A stretch of DNA of 64,000 nt from Granulicella aggregans (GTDB lineage: Bacteria; Acidobacteriota; Terriglobia; Terriglobales; Acidobacteriaceae): NCBI RefSeq assembly GCF_014203275.1, contig NZ_JACHIP010000002.1:1054001-1118000 (forward strand), read 5' to 3'. How positions within the stretch are numbered: the stretch's first letter is position 1; the number at the start of each line of letters is the position of its first letter. The translations under genes and the position numbers were made by a program. This document shows, in pieces, positions 46,049 through 54,229 of this stretch. The notes beneath the pieces were generated by a model. The model was not told the origin of the DNA, searched no databases, and saw nothing but the letters and a program-made list of their open reading frames with translations.

Positions 46049-48676
46049 CTAAAACAGCCGTTCCGCCCGCCGCAGATTCCCCGCCGTCCCAATATTCGCC
46101 AGCGTGAAGTTGAACTTATAAGCCGGCTCATTCCGCACCGAACCCAGCTGATACTTCCGATACTCCGCGCTGAACCCGCAGCAGTTCCAGTTGTACGAAG
46201 TCTCGACCGACGCATACTGGAATGACCCCAGGTTCAAGTCGATCCCCGCATTCGCCGCAACGCTCAACCCCGCCTTCGTCGGCATTCCGTATCCCGCCAG
46301 TACCCGCATTTGGCTGAACTCCGTCGTCGAGTTCTGCGTCCCATTCGTGTCGAACCGCCCCGGAGCGCTCAATCCCGCGTAGCTGAACCCGGCAAAGATA
46401 TTGCCCTGGTGAACATCGGTAAAGATATTGCTGGTCGTGAACTTCCCCTGCTTCGTGTCGTAGTCAAAGTCCCACTCGAAGTCCAGCCGCTCCGACGGCC
46501 GCACCCTGATCCGCGAAATAAGCGGCGAAGTCGATCTCGGCTGCGTCAGAAACGCGATCCCCGAAAAGCTGAGCGTCGACTCCAGGATGTTCCGCCGCCC
46601 GTTCGCCACCGCCCCGCCAAAGCTGTCGTCAAAGTACACTCGCTGCGCCAGCCGCCAGCTGAAGAACTCCCGCGAATTGCACCTCCGCGTCTCCGATGCC
46701 GGCTTTCCATTTGGGTCATCATCCGGCAAGTTGTCGTCGACCGCATCCGGCGTCTCCGTAGCCTTGCAAGCCCGCACCTTCGTCGCCAAATGGGACGACT
46801 TCAGAAACAGCCGCTGCGTCACCCCGTACTCCAGCTGGTTCGTGTTCGAGACGACGTCGTTATCGTCGAACCGCAACACGCCCCCGAAGTTGTTGATCCC
46901 CGTTACGAACCGATACGACGCCTCCGGCTCGATCGTGTGCTTCACCTGGCCGCCGAAGACCCGCTGCGTAAATGGAGTGTCGAAAGTCCGCTCCAGCACC
47001 GCCGGCCGAATCTCCATCCCAGCCTCGAGGTCGGTCCGCGCATACCCGCCCGCCGTCTCCACCGGCGTCGTTCCCGGCACAAACGGAGTCAGCCGGCTCC
47101 GCGTGTACGCCGTCTCTCGAACCGCCAGCGACGGCCTCAGATGCAGCCCACCCAGCGTGAACGGAACCGCAACCTCCGGATGAATATCCACTCGCCCAAC
47201 GCCGCTCGTCGTGAACGCCGGCTGCGTCCGCTTCAACCCGCCAATCGAAGTATCGAGGTTCCAGATCACATGACTCGCAGCTCCACCACCCAGCACGTGA
47301 TCGGTCGTCGTCAAAGCCAGCGCCGGAATATGAAAGATCGTCACCTGCGAGTTCTGGATCGCATCTCCCGCCGCCGCCTGCGCCGCTGTCTGCGGAGCGG
47401 GCTTCAATCCCTGGTACCGGTCCGCACGGAACGACGCCGAGTACCCATCCGCATTTCGCACCGCGTACAGCGTCGAGAGGATGTCCGTCGTCACCGCCTG
47501 GTTGAAGTTCTCCGTAAATGCCTCGCGATAGATATACGAGCTCAGATACTCCGCGTCCGCCACCAGCCGCGTCTGCGCGCTGCTCCGCGGAGCGACATCG
47601 TACCGCGCCTTCAGCACCATGTCCTGGCCGCCCTGGTTCGTGTAAACCCCGCCCGTCGGCGTGAACCCCCGGTCCTGCAACGCGCTGAATCGCGCTGTCA
47701 CAAAGTTCTGCCCCAACCCCCGGTACCGGAACGTTCCATTCTCCGCAAACCCGCGCTCCGAATAGTAGGTCGATCCGAACGTCAGATCCATGCTCCGGCC
47801 CAGAACAACGTAAATCTCCTCGCCCAGCACGAAGCCCTTATGTCCGCCCGAATATCCCAGCGTAGGGATGAGCAGCCCGCTCTGCCTCGCCTGCGGATCG
47901 ACCGGATGGGTCACATACGGCAGATAGAGCAGCGGAACATTCAGCAGCCGGAACACGCTGTTCTTCGCCTTCGCCTTCGGCCCGTCGATCGAGAACAGCG
48001 CCGCGTCCAGTACCCAGTCAGGCTTCGCCAACTGGCACGACGTCACGCTCCCGTCGATCACGTCATACGCCGCCGGGCCCCGTTTGATCACAATCCTCCC
48101 CGAGAAGAGAAAAGGATTCCCGTTGTCATAGACCTGCCGCGACCCAGGCATCGGTCCTGCCACCGGGCCTGTCGCGGGCCGGTTAGCCGAACCCTTCGGT
48201 AGCCCCACCGACCCCATCACGTCGTAGAACCGCCCCGTCTGTGTCTGAACATTGAACTCGCCCCGGCTCGCCCGGATGTACTCCAGGTTCTCCCCGCCCG
48301 TCACCTCCAGGTGACCGGCGGCACGCACCTCGCCCGTGTCCGAGTCATACTCCACATGATCGGCCTTGATGATCCGATCGCCGTAGGTAATCACCACGTC
48401 CTTGTCTAGCGTATAAAGCGACCCCACCCGCGTCTGCGGGTTGGTCGATTCAATCTTTACCGGCGTACCCTGGTTCTTTCCCGGCACTACCACCGCTGCC
48501 GGGTAAGGCAGCTGCCCGTCCCCATCAGGCGCCAGAGACGAACTCGATTGCCCCACCCCATCAGGGGGTAACGAACTCGCCAACTCCTGCCCCACCAGCA
48601 GTTCGGAATTCACCGCGAACAGGGTGATACTTATGAAGAGTGCATAGCCGCGCAGAGATCTCTTACTGAAGTCCAT
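46049..48676 (-). CDS. lptD: LPS-assembly protein LptD
   Basis: Outer-membrane barrel that inserts lipopolysaccharide into the outer leaflet. It has 875 residues with a signal peptide. The N-terminal OstA-like domain is readable (LDKDVVITYGDRIIKADHVE, then VRAAGHLEV), and the barrel has LPYVTHPVDPQARQSGLLIP and many alternating strands up to the C-terminus. Cysteines lie at about residues 213, 637, 665 and as an adjacent pair at about 831-832. A C-terminal Cys pair is also present in E. coli LptD, where it forms needed disulfides. It is next to DsbA-like and isomerase genes. Confidence 0.93.
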   Translation of the reverse strand: MDFSKRSLRGYALFISITLFAVNSELLVGQELASSLPPDGVGQSSSSLAPDGDGQLPYPAAVVVPGKNQGTPVKIESTNPQTRVGSLYTLDKDVVITYGDRIIKADHVEYDSDTGEVRAAGHLEVTGGENLEYIRASRGEFNVQTQTGRFYDVMGSVGLPKGSANRPATGPVAGPMPGSRQVYDNGNPFLFSGRIVIKRGPAAYDVIDGSVTSCQLAKPDWVLDAALFSIDGPKAKAKNSVFRLLNVPLLYLPYVTHPVDPQARQSGLLIPTLGYSGGHKGFVLGEEIYVVLGRSMDLTFGSTYYSERGFAENGTFRYRGLGQNFVTARFSALQDRGFTPTGGVYTNQGGQDMVLKARYDVAPRSSAQTRLVADAEYLSSYIYREAFTENFNQAVTTDILSTLYAVRNADGYSASFRADRYQGLKPAPQTAAQAAAGDAIQNSQVTIFHIPALALTTTDHVLGGGAASHVIWNLDTSIGGLKRTQPAFTTSGVGRVDIHPEVAVPFTLGGLHLRPSLAVRETAYTRSRLTPFVPGTTPVETAGGYARTDLEAGMEIRPAVLERTFDTPFTQRVFGGQVKHTIEPEASYRFVTGINNFGGVLRFDDNDVVSNTNQLEYGVTQRLFLKSSHLATKVRACKATETPDAVDDNLPDDDPNGKPASETRRCNSREFFSWRLAQRVYFDDSFGGAVANGRRNILESTLSFSGIAFLTQPRSTSPLISRIRVRPSERLDFEWDFDYDTKQGKFTTSNIFTDVHQGNIFAGFSYAGLSAPGRFDTNGTQNSTTEFSQMRVLAGYGMPTKAGLSVAANAGIDLNLGSFQYASVETSYNWNCCGFSAEYRKYQLGSVRNEPAYKFNFTLANIGTAGNLRRAERLF

Positions 48677-48721
48677 CTGCTTTAGAGGCTAATTGATTTC
48701 ATCGGAACCCGGAGTTGGCAA

Positions 48722-50257
48722 TTGAACACAATGAGGTCTGCGGAACTCCAATCAGAAGAGTTCGACTTCCCCGGCCAGGGCTCTGAACCGGCCGATGTCG
48801 CAGCTTCAACCTCCGATCTGAGGCAGCAGGTCGCCGAACGACTCGCCGCGCACCGCTCCCGCCGCGGCCGACAGACCGGCCCAGCACTCGTTACCGAAGC
48901 CGCTCCGAAACCCGTCCGCAAAAAGTCCAACTCCATCGCCGCCGCCGTCGCCGAGCGCTACGCCCAGTCCCAAAGCTACCGCGACTTCCTCGCAGCCGAG
49001 GCCGAACGCGCCATCGAGCAGGCCAACCTCGCCGCCCAGGAAGCAGCCGCCACCGCCCAGGTAGCCGCTCGTAGTGCCCAGGCGATTCTTTTTGCACAGC
49101 AGGAACTCCTCGAGGAACTGGAGAACTGGAATCCCGCGCCGATACAGCAAGTGAGCCGGACGCAGTTCGACTATCCCCAAACGGAGATTCAGACGCCTCA
49201 GCCGGAGTTCCAACCGGAGCCAGTCCACCAGCAGACGCAGGCAGACACCAACCTCGCAGCCGAAAGAGATGATTTCTTCGCCCGCGCTCTACCCGAGCCG
49301 GCTTTCGTCGAAGAATTTGCCCCCGAACCCGTCGTCTATCGCGAGCCAGCCTACCGTGCTCCCGTTGCCACACGTCGAGCAGTAGTTGCTCCATCCGATC
49401 TGACCGTCAGGCTTTACGAAGATATCGGAGTCCGCCAGCCGCAAGCTGGCCCTCTCCACCGGAGCGATATGCCGAGCCACCCGACCCTGAACCCGATCGA
49501 CACCGACGAGACCTACGCTCTCGACGAAGAGATCGAGTTCCGTCAGGCCCCGGTCTTCGAAGAACCCTCCGGCCCCCCGGTCGCCATCCCGGCCAATCTC
49601 ATCGAGTTCCCGCGCCAGCTCATCGCCGCTCGCAGGGCTCGTCCAAGGACAGCCGAAGGCCCCCTGCGCGACGAGGCCGAGACAGCAGCCTCTGCCCAGC
49701 TCCGCATCTTCGAGGTCGAACCCTCCCTCATCTCCACCGCGCCCGCCGCCGAGCGCGAGACCAACGCTCCCGTCTGGTCCTCTATCCTGCTCGACACCCC
49801 GCCCGTCATCCACGTGGCCGTCGAACCCGAGCCCAAGATCTTCCCCCCCATGCAGGTGGCGCCGCTCAACCTCCGCCTCATGGCTGGTATGGTCGACCTC
49901 TGCGCCGTCAGCGCCACCTTCCTCGTCGGTCTCACCGTCTTCGCCCTCTGGGCCAACGTCCTTCCGACGGGCATCACCGCCGCCGCCACAGGCGTCGCCA
50001 CCCTGACCGTCTTCTACGCCCTCTACAACCTGCTCTTCTTCACTTTCTCTGAAGCCACCCCCGGCATGCGCTACGCCCGCATCGGCCTCTGCACCTTCGA
50101 AGACGAGAACCCCACCCGTTCCGAGATGCGCCGCCGCACCTTCGCCCTCATCGTCGCCGCTCTCCCCCTCGGCCTCGGCTTCGCCTGGGCCTGGTTCGAC
50201 GGCGAAGGCCTGGGCTGGCACGACCGCCTCTCCCGCATGTACCAACGCCACTACTAA
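48722..50257 (+). CDS. RDD-family membrane protein with long N-terminal region
   Basis: A 511-residue protein. The last 130 residues form the RDD domain (LNLRLMAGMVDLCAVSATFL, two more TM segments, and TPGMRYARIGL). The first 370 residues are Glu/Gln/Pro/Ala-rich, probably disordered and partly helical (about 70-140), with no family I can name. The TTG at 48722 has GGAG at an ideal distance; an ATG at 48731 is an alternative. It is divergent from lptD. RDD proteins are often transporters, but the role here is unknown. Confidence 0.8.
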   Translation: MNTMRSAELQSEEFDFPGQGSEPADVAASTSDLRQQVAERLAAHRSRRGRQTGPALVTEAAPKPVRKKSNSIAAAVAERYAQSQSYRDFLAAEAERAIEQANLAAQEAAATAQVAARSAQAILFAQQELLEELENWNPAPIQQVSRTQFDYPQTEIQTPQPEFQPEPVHQQTQADTNLAAERDDFFARALPEPAFVEEFAPEPVVYREPAYRAPVATRRAVVAPSDLTVRLYEDIGVRQPQAGPLHRSDMPSHPTLNPIDTDETYALDEEIEFRQAPVFEEPSGPPVAIPANLIEFPRQLIAARRARPRTAEGPLRDEAETAASAQLRIFEVEPSLISTAPAAERETNAPVWSSILLDTPPVIHVAVEPEPKIFPPMQVAPLNLRLMAGMVDLCAVSATFLVGLTVFALWANVLPTGITAAATGVATLTVFYALYNLLFFTFSEATPGMRYARIGLCTFEDENPTRSEMRRRTFALIVAALPLGLGFAWAWFDGEGLGWHDRLSRMYQRHY

Positions 50258-50275
50258 GCACTAGCGCGATGCGCC

Positions 50276-50330
50276 GGGTGCCGGGTGCCCCGCCCATGGC
50301 GCGCACTTGGCCATGGGTGGGTCCGCCACG
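50276..50330 (+). repeat. interspersed repeat, family A
   Basis: GGGTGCCGGGTGCCCC shows a short duplication of the left flank. The stem is CCCATGGC/GCCATGGG with loop gcgcacttg, then TCCGCCAC. It lies between convergent genes. Confidence 0.85.
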
Positions 50331-50334
50331 AACT

Positions 50335-50688
50335 CTATCCCGGAGGCCACTTCATCGCCCGTCCACCCAACAAATGCGCATGCAGATGCTGCACCGTCTG
50401 ACCGCCATCATCCCCAGTGTTCACCACCACCCGATACCCCTTCTCCAACCCATAACTCCGCGCCAGCTCCGTAGCCACAAACACCAAATGCCCGAGCAGC
50501 GCAGCGTGATCCTTCGCCGCATGAGCCAGCGAAGTCAGATGCTCCTTCGGAATAATCAAAAGATGCGTTGGAGCCTGCGGATTGATATCCGCGAACGCGA
50601 GACTCAACTCATCCTCAAACACCCGCTTCGCCGGAATCACCCCATAAACAATCTTGCAGAAAAGACACTCTGAACTCTGTTCGGCCAT
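50335..50688 (-). CDS. HIT-family protein (HINT-like)
   Basis: A 117-residue nucleotide hydrolase/transferase. The N-terminus ECLFCKIVYGVIPAKRVFED is typical. The catalytic triad motif is QHLHAHLLGGR near the C-terminus, and THLLIIPKEHLTSL lies mid-protein. It probably cleaves adenosine phosphoramidates. It follows the M48 protease gene by nine bases, so they share a transcript. Confidence 0.95.
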   Translation of the reverse strand: MAEQSSECLFCKIVYGVIPAKRVFEDELSLAFADINPQAPTHLLIIPKEHLTSLAHAAKDHAALLGHLVFVATELARSYGLEKGYRVVVNTGDDGGQTVQHLHAHLLGGRAMKWPPG

Positions 50689-50697
50689 AAAACGATC

Positions 50698-51996
50698 CTA
50701 CCTCCCAAAATACTTCGGCTTGTTCCCCAGAGCCCAGGGATCATAAGCCGCCGCAAACCTCGCCCGCTCCGCAATCGGAGGATGGCTAAACGTCCAGAAC
50801 TCCACCAGCGGATGCGGCGTCGGATCCACCAGCGACTCCTCCCCCAGCACCTGGAATGATCGCTGCGCCACCGCCTGCGGATCAACCACGATCCCATGGA
50901 TCGCCTCCTGCCCATACACATCCGCCTCATGCTCCTGCATCCGGCTAACAGCGTTGCCGACAGGCTCCCCAAGAAAACTCAACACCGAAAACACCAGCAT
51001 CACCACCACAAACGCCGCCCAATCCCCCTGCCCGTCAACGCCCCCCCTCGCCCCGTACCGAGCAATCAACCATTGCACACAGTGATACCCGACAAAGAAC
51101 ATCACCAGCAGCCCCACCGCCGCCGCCGCAATGCCCTTATAGATATGGTTCAGCACGTAATGCCCCATCTCGTGCCCAAAGATATACGAGATCTCATCCG
51201 GAGTAGCCTTCGCAATCGAAGTGTCCCAAACCACCACCCGCTTCGAAGCCCCGATCCCCGTCACATACGCGTTCAATCCCGTCACCTTCTCGCTCGCCCG
51301 CATCAGGAACATCCGTTCCGGCGGAATCACGATCCCTCCCCGCGCCACCACCTGCTCCAGCCGAGCCACCAGCGCCGGATTCGAAGCCTGCAGCGGCTCA
51401 AACTTGTTGAAGATCGGATCGATCAGAATAGGCGAGACGAATACGCCAAACACCACCGCCGCCATCGTCGGTATCCAGAACCAGAACCACCAACGCTGCG
51501 CCGATCGCCGGATGCAGAAGAACAACAGCATCACCAGCAGCCCCCCAATCAGGTACGCCAGCAGGAAACTCTTCCCCTTGTCCGCAAACCAACTCCCCCA
51601 CTGCTGCACCGACTGCCCATAAACCAGCGACACATGATGCCCATAAATCTCGAGCGGCAAACTCAGCAGCGAAGTAATCGCCAGAAATAGAAAGTAGAAC
51701 GCAAATCCCTGCACCCACCGATTCTGACTAAAGCCCACAGCTACACGCCGCATCCACGCCGCCGCACCCAGCCTCAGCAGCAATACCAACTGCACAATCG
51801 TCCAACCGGTATAAAGAAACTCGATCGCCGTCCGCTTCCCGTTCAGCTCGATCGCCACCTTCAACTTCGCCGGCGGCAACCTGTACGCCGCGTCACCCTG
51901 CAAAGCATGAGTGGCCGTCGCCTCTGCCTCAACCCGAGGCACAGCCAACAAAAAGCCCACGCAGACAAGCATCATCAAAAACCAGCGGAAATTCAT
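50698..51996 (-). CDS. M48-family metalloprotease (Ste24-like)
   Basis: A 432-residue membrane protease from ATG 51996, which starts a signal sequence (FLMMLVCVGFLLAVPRVEA). The zinc site is FGHEMGHYVLNH (HExxH), with the third ligand in MQEHEADVYGQEA. At least five hydrophobic segments precede it, as in CAAX-type Ste24 endopeptidases. Its bacterial role is likely membrane protein quality control. It is upstream of the HIT gene in the same operon. Confidence 0.92.
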   Translation of the reverse strand: MNFRWFLMMLVCVGFLLAVPRVEAEATATHALQGDAAYRLPPAKLKVAIELNGKRTAIEFLYTGWTIVQLVLLLRLGAAAWMRRVAVGFSQNRWVQGFAFYFLFLAITSLLSLPLEIYGHHVSLVYGQSVQQWGSWFADKGKSFLLAYLIGGLLVMLLFFCIRRSAQRWWFWFWIPTMAAVVFGVFVSPILIDPIFNKFEPLQASNPALVARLEQVVARGGIVIPPERMFLMRASEKVTGLNAYVTGIGASKRVVVWDTSIAKATPDEISYIFGHEMGHYVLNHIYKGIAAAAVGLLVMFFVGYHCVQWLIARYGARGGVDGQGDWAAFVVVMLVFSVLSFLGEPVGNAVSRMQEHEADVYGQEAIHGIVVDPQAVAQRSFQVLGEESLVDPTPHPLVEFWTFSHPPIAERARFAAAYDPWALGNKPKYFGR

Positions 51997-52080
51997 AGAC
52001 GACAGTTCCCTCGATGGTGAGTCAAAGCTAAGATACAGCGCGTCAAACCCGCACGAAGTCCGGTTACCCCCTAAGAAACT

Positions 52081-52226
52081 CGTCATCTCGACCGGAGCGA
52101 AGCGAAGTGGAGAGACCCCGCATTGGCCGTTGCACTTGCTGTTGCCTTACAAACACCAAGAAAGACTGTCATCCTGAGCGAAGTCTCTTGCAGCCCCACC
52201 GCAAGAGACGCAGTCGAAGGACCTGC
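52081..52226 (+). repeat. repeat pair: family B short form and family C
   Basis: Family B at 52081-52125 (GTCATCTCGACCGGAGCG, then AGTGGAGAGACCCCGCA) lacks the hairpin. Family C at 52168-52226 has the stem GTCTCTTGC/GCAAGAGAC in place of the longer stem at 27732, with the same flanks. I see nothing else in 51997-52444. Confidence 0.82.
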
Positions 52227-52444
52227 ATCCACGCTCACTCTACCAGGAGCGTTCACCCCTTTCTCCCAACAAACTCGCAAGCGCCTCAACCCAGCCGTGC
52301 ACATCCCGAGAAAATCCGCCCTGGCATTTTCAAATTGAAGATCCGCCAGCTTCAATTTTTCGACAGGCTCTAAAGGCGCATGGCCCACCCCTCACCAATT
52401 CGTTACACTCGCTTTGAGTATCTGTACAGCGCGGAGTCTTCACT

Positions 52445-54229
52445 TTGAACAAGCAGCATTGGCTGGCAACAAGCATCTTCCTCGGTCTATCCCTCACTTC
52501 TCCCTTCGCGATCCACCTCTCGGCAGCCCCGCGCCCTGCGGCTGATGCCGAAGCCGAGCCCAAGCTCCCGCGCCCCACGCAGCCGCCCGTGCTCGTCCAG
52601 GCAATGCAGGCCGAGCTCAAGCGCGCCATGTCCGAACTAGGCAGCCAGCCAGCCACGGCATCTGAGACAGCGGCCCCCAAGCCCTACTTCCTCAGCTACG
52701 CCGTCTCCGACGCCTCGAACATCGACATCTCCGCCCAATACGGTGCCATCACCGCCTCAAACCAGTTCCACCGCCGCGTAGCCGACGTCCAGATCCGCCT
52801 CGGCACCCCCGCCCAGGACAACACCCACGGCGACCACCGCACCTCCGCCCTCACCACCATGGCCCTCCCGCTAACGGATGACCGAGCCGCCCTCGCCCGC
52901 AGCCTCTGGTTCGCTACCGACCGCGGCTACGCCCGAGCCCTAGACGGCTACCTCAAAGTCAAAACCGAGCAGCAGGTCCGCGCTAAAGAAGAAGACGTCT
53001 CCGCCGACTTCTCAGCCGAGCAGTCCAAGCAGCAACTCCTCCCCGCAGCCGACGCCCTCAAGGTCGACAAGGCCGCATGGGAGCAGCGCCTCCGCGAACT
53101 CTCCGGCCTCTTCAAGCAATATCCGGACATCTACTACAACACCGTCGGCCTCCAGGCCTCCACCGAAACCGACTACTTCGTCTCCTCCGAAGGCCAGGAA
53201 GTCTCTACTCCCAACCACGTCGCCCGCCTCGTCGTCGTCGCCCGCACCCGCGCCGCCGACGGCATGGACCTCTTCCGCGTCGAGACCTTCGAAGCCGACG
53301 CCACCGGCAACCTCCCCGACCAGAAGACCCTCATCGCCAAAACGAATGCGATGGCCAAAAACCTGGTCGACCTCCGCAACGCGCCCATCACCGAGCCCTT
53401 CGACGGCCCCGCCATCCTCAGCGGCCGCGCCTCCGCCGTCTTCTTCCACGAAGTCCTCGGCCACCGCCTCGAAGGCCAACGCCAGCGCGGCGACGAAGAG
53501 GGCCAGACCTTCACCAAGCTCCTCGGCAAGCCCATCCTGCCCGACTTCCTCTCCGTCTCCGACGACCCCACCCTCGAAAAGTTCGAAGGCCGCCCTCTCA
53601 GCGGCCACTACAGCTTCGACGACGAAGGCCAACCCGCCCGCCGCGTCGACCTCATCAAGAACGGCGTCCTCGAGACCTTCCTGATGTCCCGCCAGCCCAT
53701 CGCCAGCTTCTCGACCTCGAACGGCCACGGCCGCTCTGAGACCGGGCATATGCCCACCGGAAGACAGGGCAACCTCATCGTCACCTCGACCAAGTCCGTC
53801 AGCGACGCCGAACTCCGCAAGCTCCTCATCGCCGAGGCGAAGAAGCAGAACAAGCCCTACGGCCTCTACTTCGAAGACATCTCCTCCGGCTTCGCCGTCA
53901 CCACCCGCCGTTCCCCGCAGGCCTTCCAGGTCATCCCTCTCGTCGTCTACCGCGTCTACGTAGACGGCCGCCCCGACGAACTCGTTCGCGGCGTAAGCAT
54001 CGTCGGCACCCCGCAAGCCGCCCTCAATCGCATCGTCGCGACCAACGACAAGCAGGACATCTTCAACGGCATCTGCGGCGCGGAGTCAGGCTCTATCCCG
54101 GTAAGCGCCGTAGCCCCCGCCATGCTGGTCTCCGAGATCGAAACCCAGCGCCAGTCCCAGGGCACCACCCGGCCACCCCTGATCCCGCCACCCTCCGCCG
54201 ACGAAGCAACGCCGAAGGGAGCCAACTAA
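52445..54229 (+). CDS. exported TldD-like metallopeptidase
   Basis: A 594-residue TldD/PmbA family protein with a signal peptide (ATSIFLGLSLTSPFAIHLSA). It keeps the zinc motif of the catalytic TldD subunit, FFHEVLGHRLEGQR (HExxxH), and the family blocks GHYSFDDEGQPARRVDLIKN and NGVLETFLMSRQP. TldD proteins are normally cytosolic and about 480 residues; this one is longer and exported. The start is a TTG. It overlaps the next gene by one base (TAATG), so the two should form a pair like TldD/TldE. Confidence 0.87.
   Translation: MNKQHWLATSIFLGLSLTSPFAIHLSAAPRPAADAEAEPKLPRPTQPPVLVQAMQAELKRAMSELGSQPATASETAAPKPYFLSYAVSDASNIDISAQYGAITASNQFHRRVADVQIRLGTPAQDNTHGDHRTSALTTMALPLTDDRAALARSLWFATDRGYARALDGYLKVKTEQQVRAKEEDVSADFSAEQSKQQLLPAADALKVDKAAWEQRLRELSGLFKQYPDIYYNTVGLQASTETDYFVSSEGQEVSTPNHVARLVVVARTRAADGMDLFRVETFEADATGNLPDQKTLIAKTNAMAKNLVDLRNAPITEPFDGPAILSGRASAVFFHEVLGHRLEGQRQRGDEEGQTFTKLLGKPILPDFLSVSDDPTLEKFEGRPLSGHYSFDDEGQPARRVDLIKNGVLETFLMSRQPIASFSTSNGHGRSETGHMPTGRQGNLIVTSTKSVSDAELRKLLIAEAKKQNKPYGLYFEDISSGFAVTTRRSPQAFQVIPLVVYRVYVDGRPDELVRGVSIVGTPQAALNRIVATNDKQDIFNGICGAESGSIPVSAVAPAMLVSEIETQRQSQGTTRPPLIPPPSADEATPKGAN

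Noticed and set aside
46310..48202. 630-codon plus-strand frame opposite lptD
   Set aside because: Arg-rich shadow of lptD with no recognisable domain or start signal.
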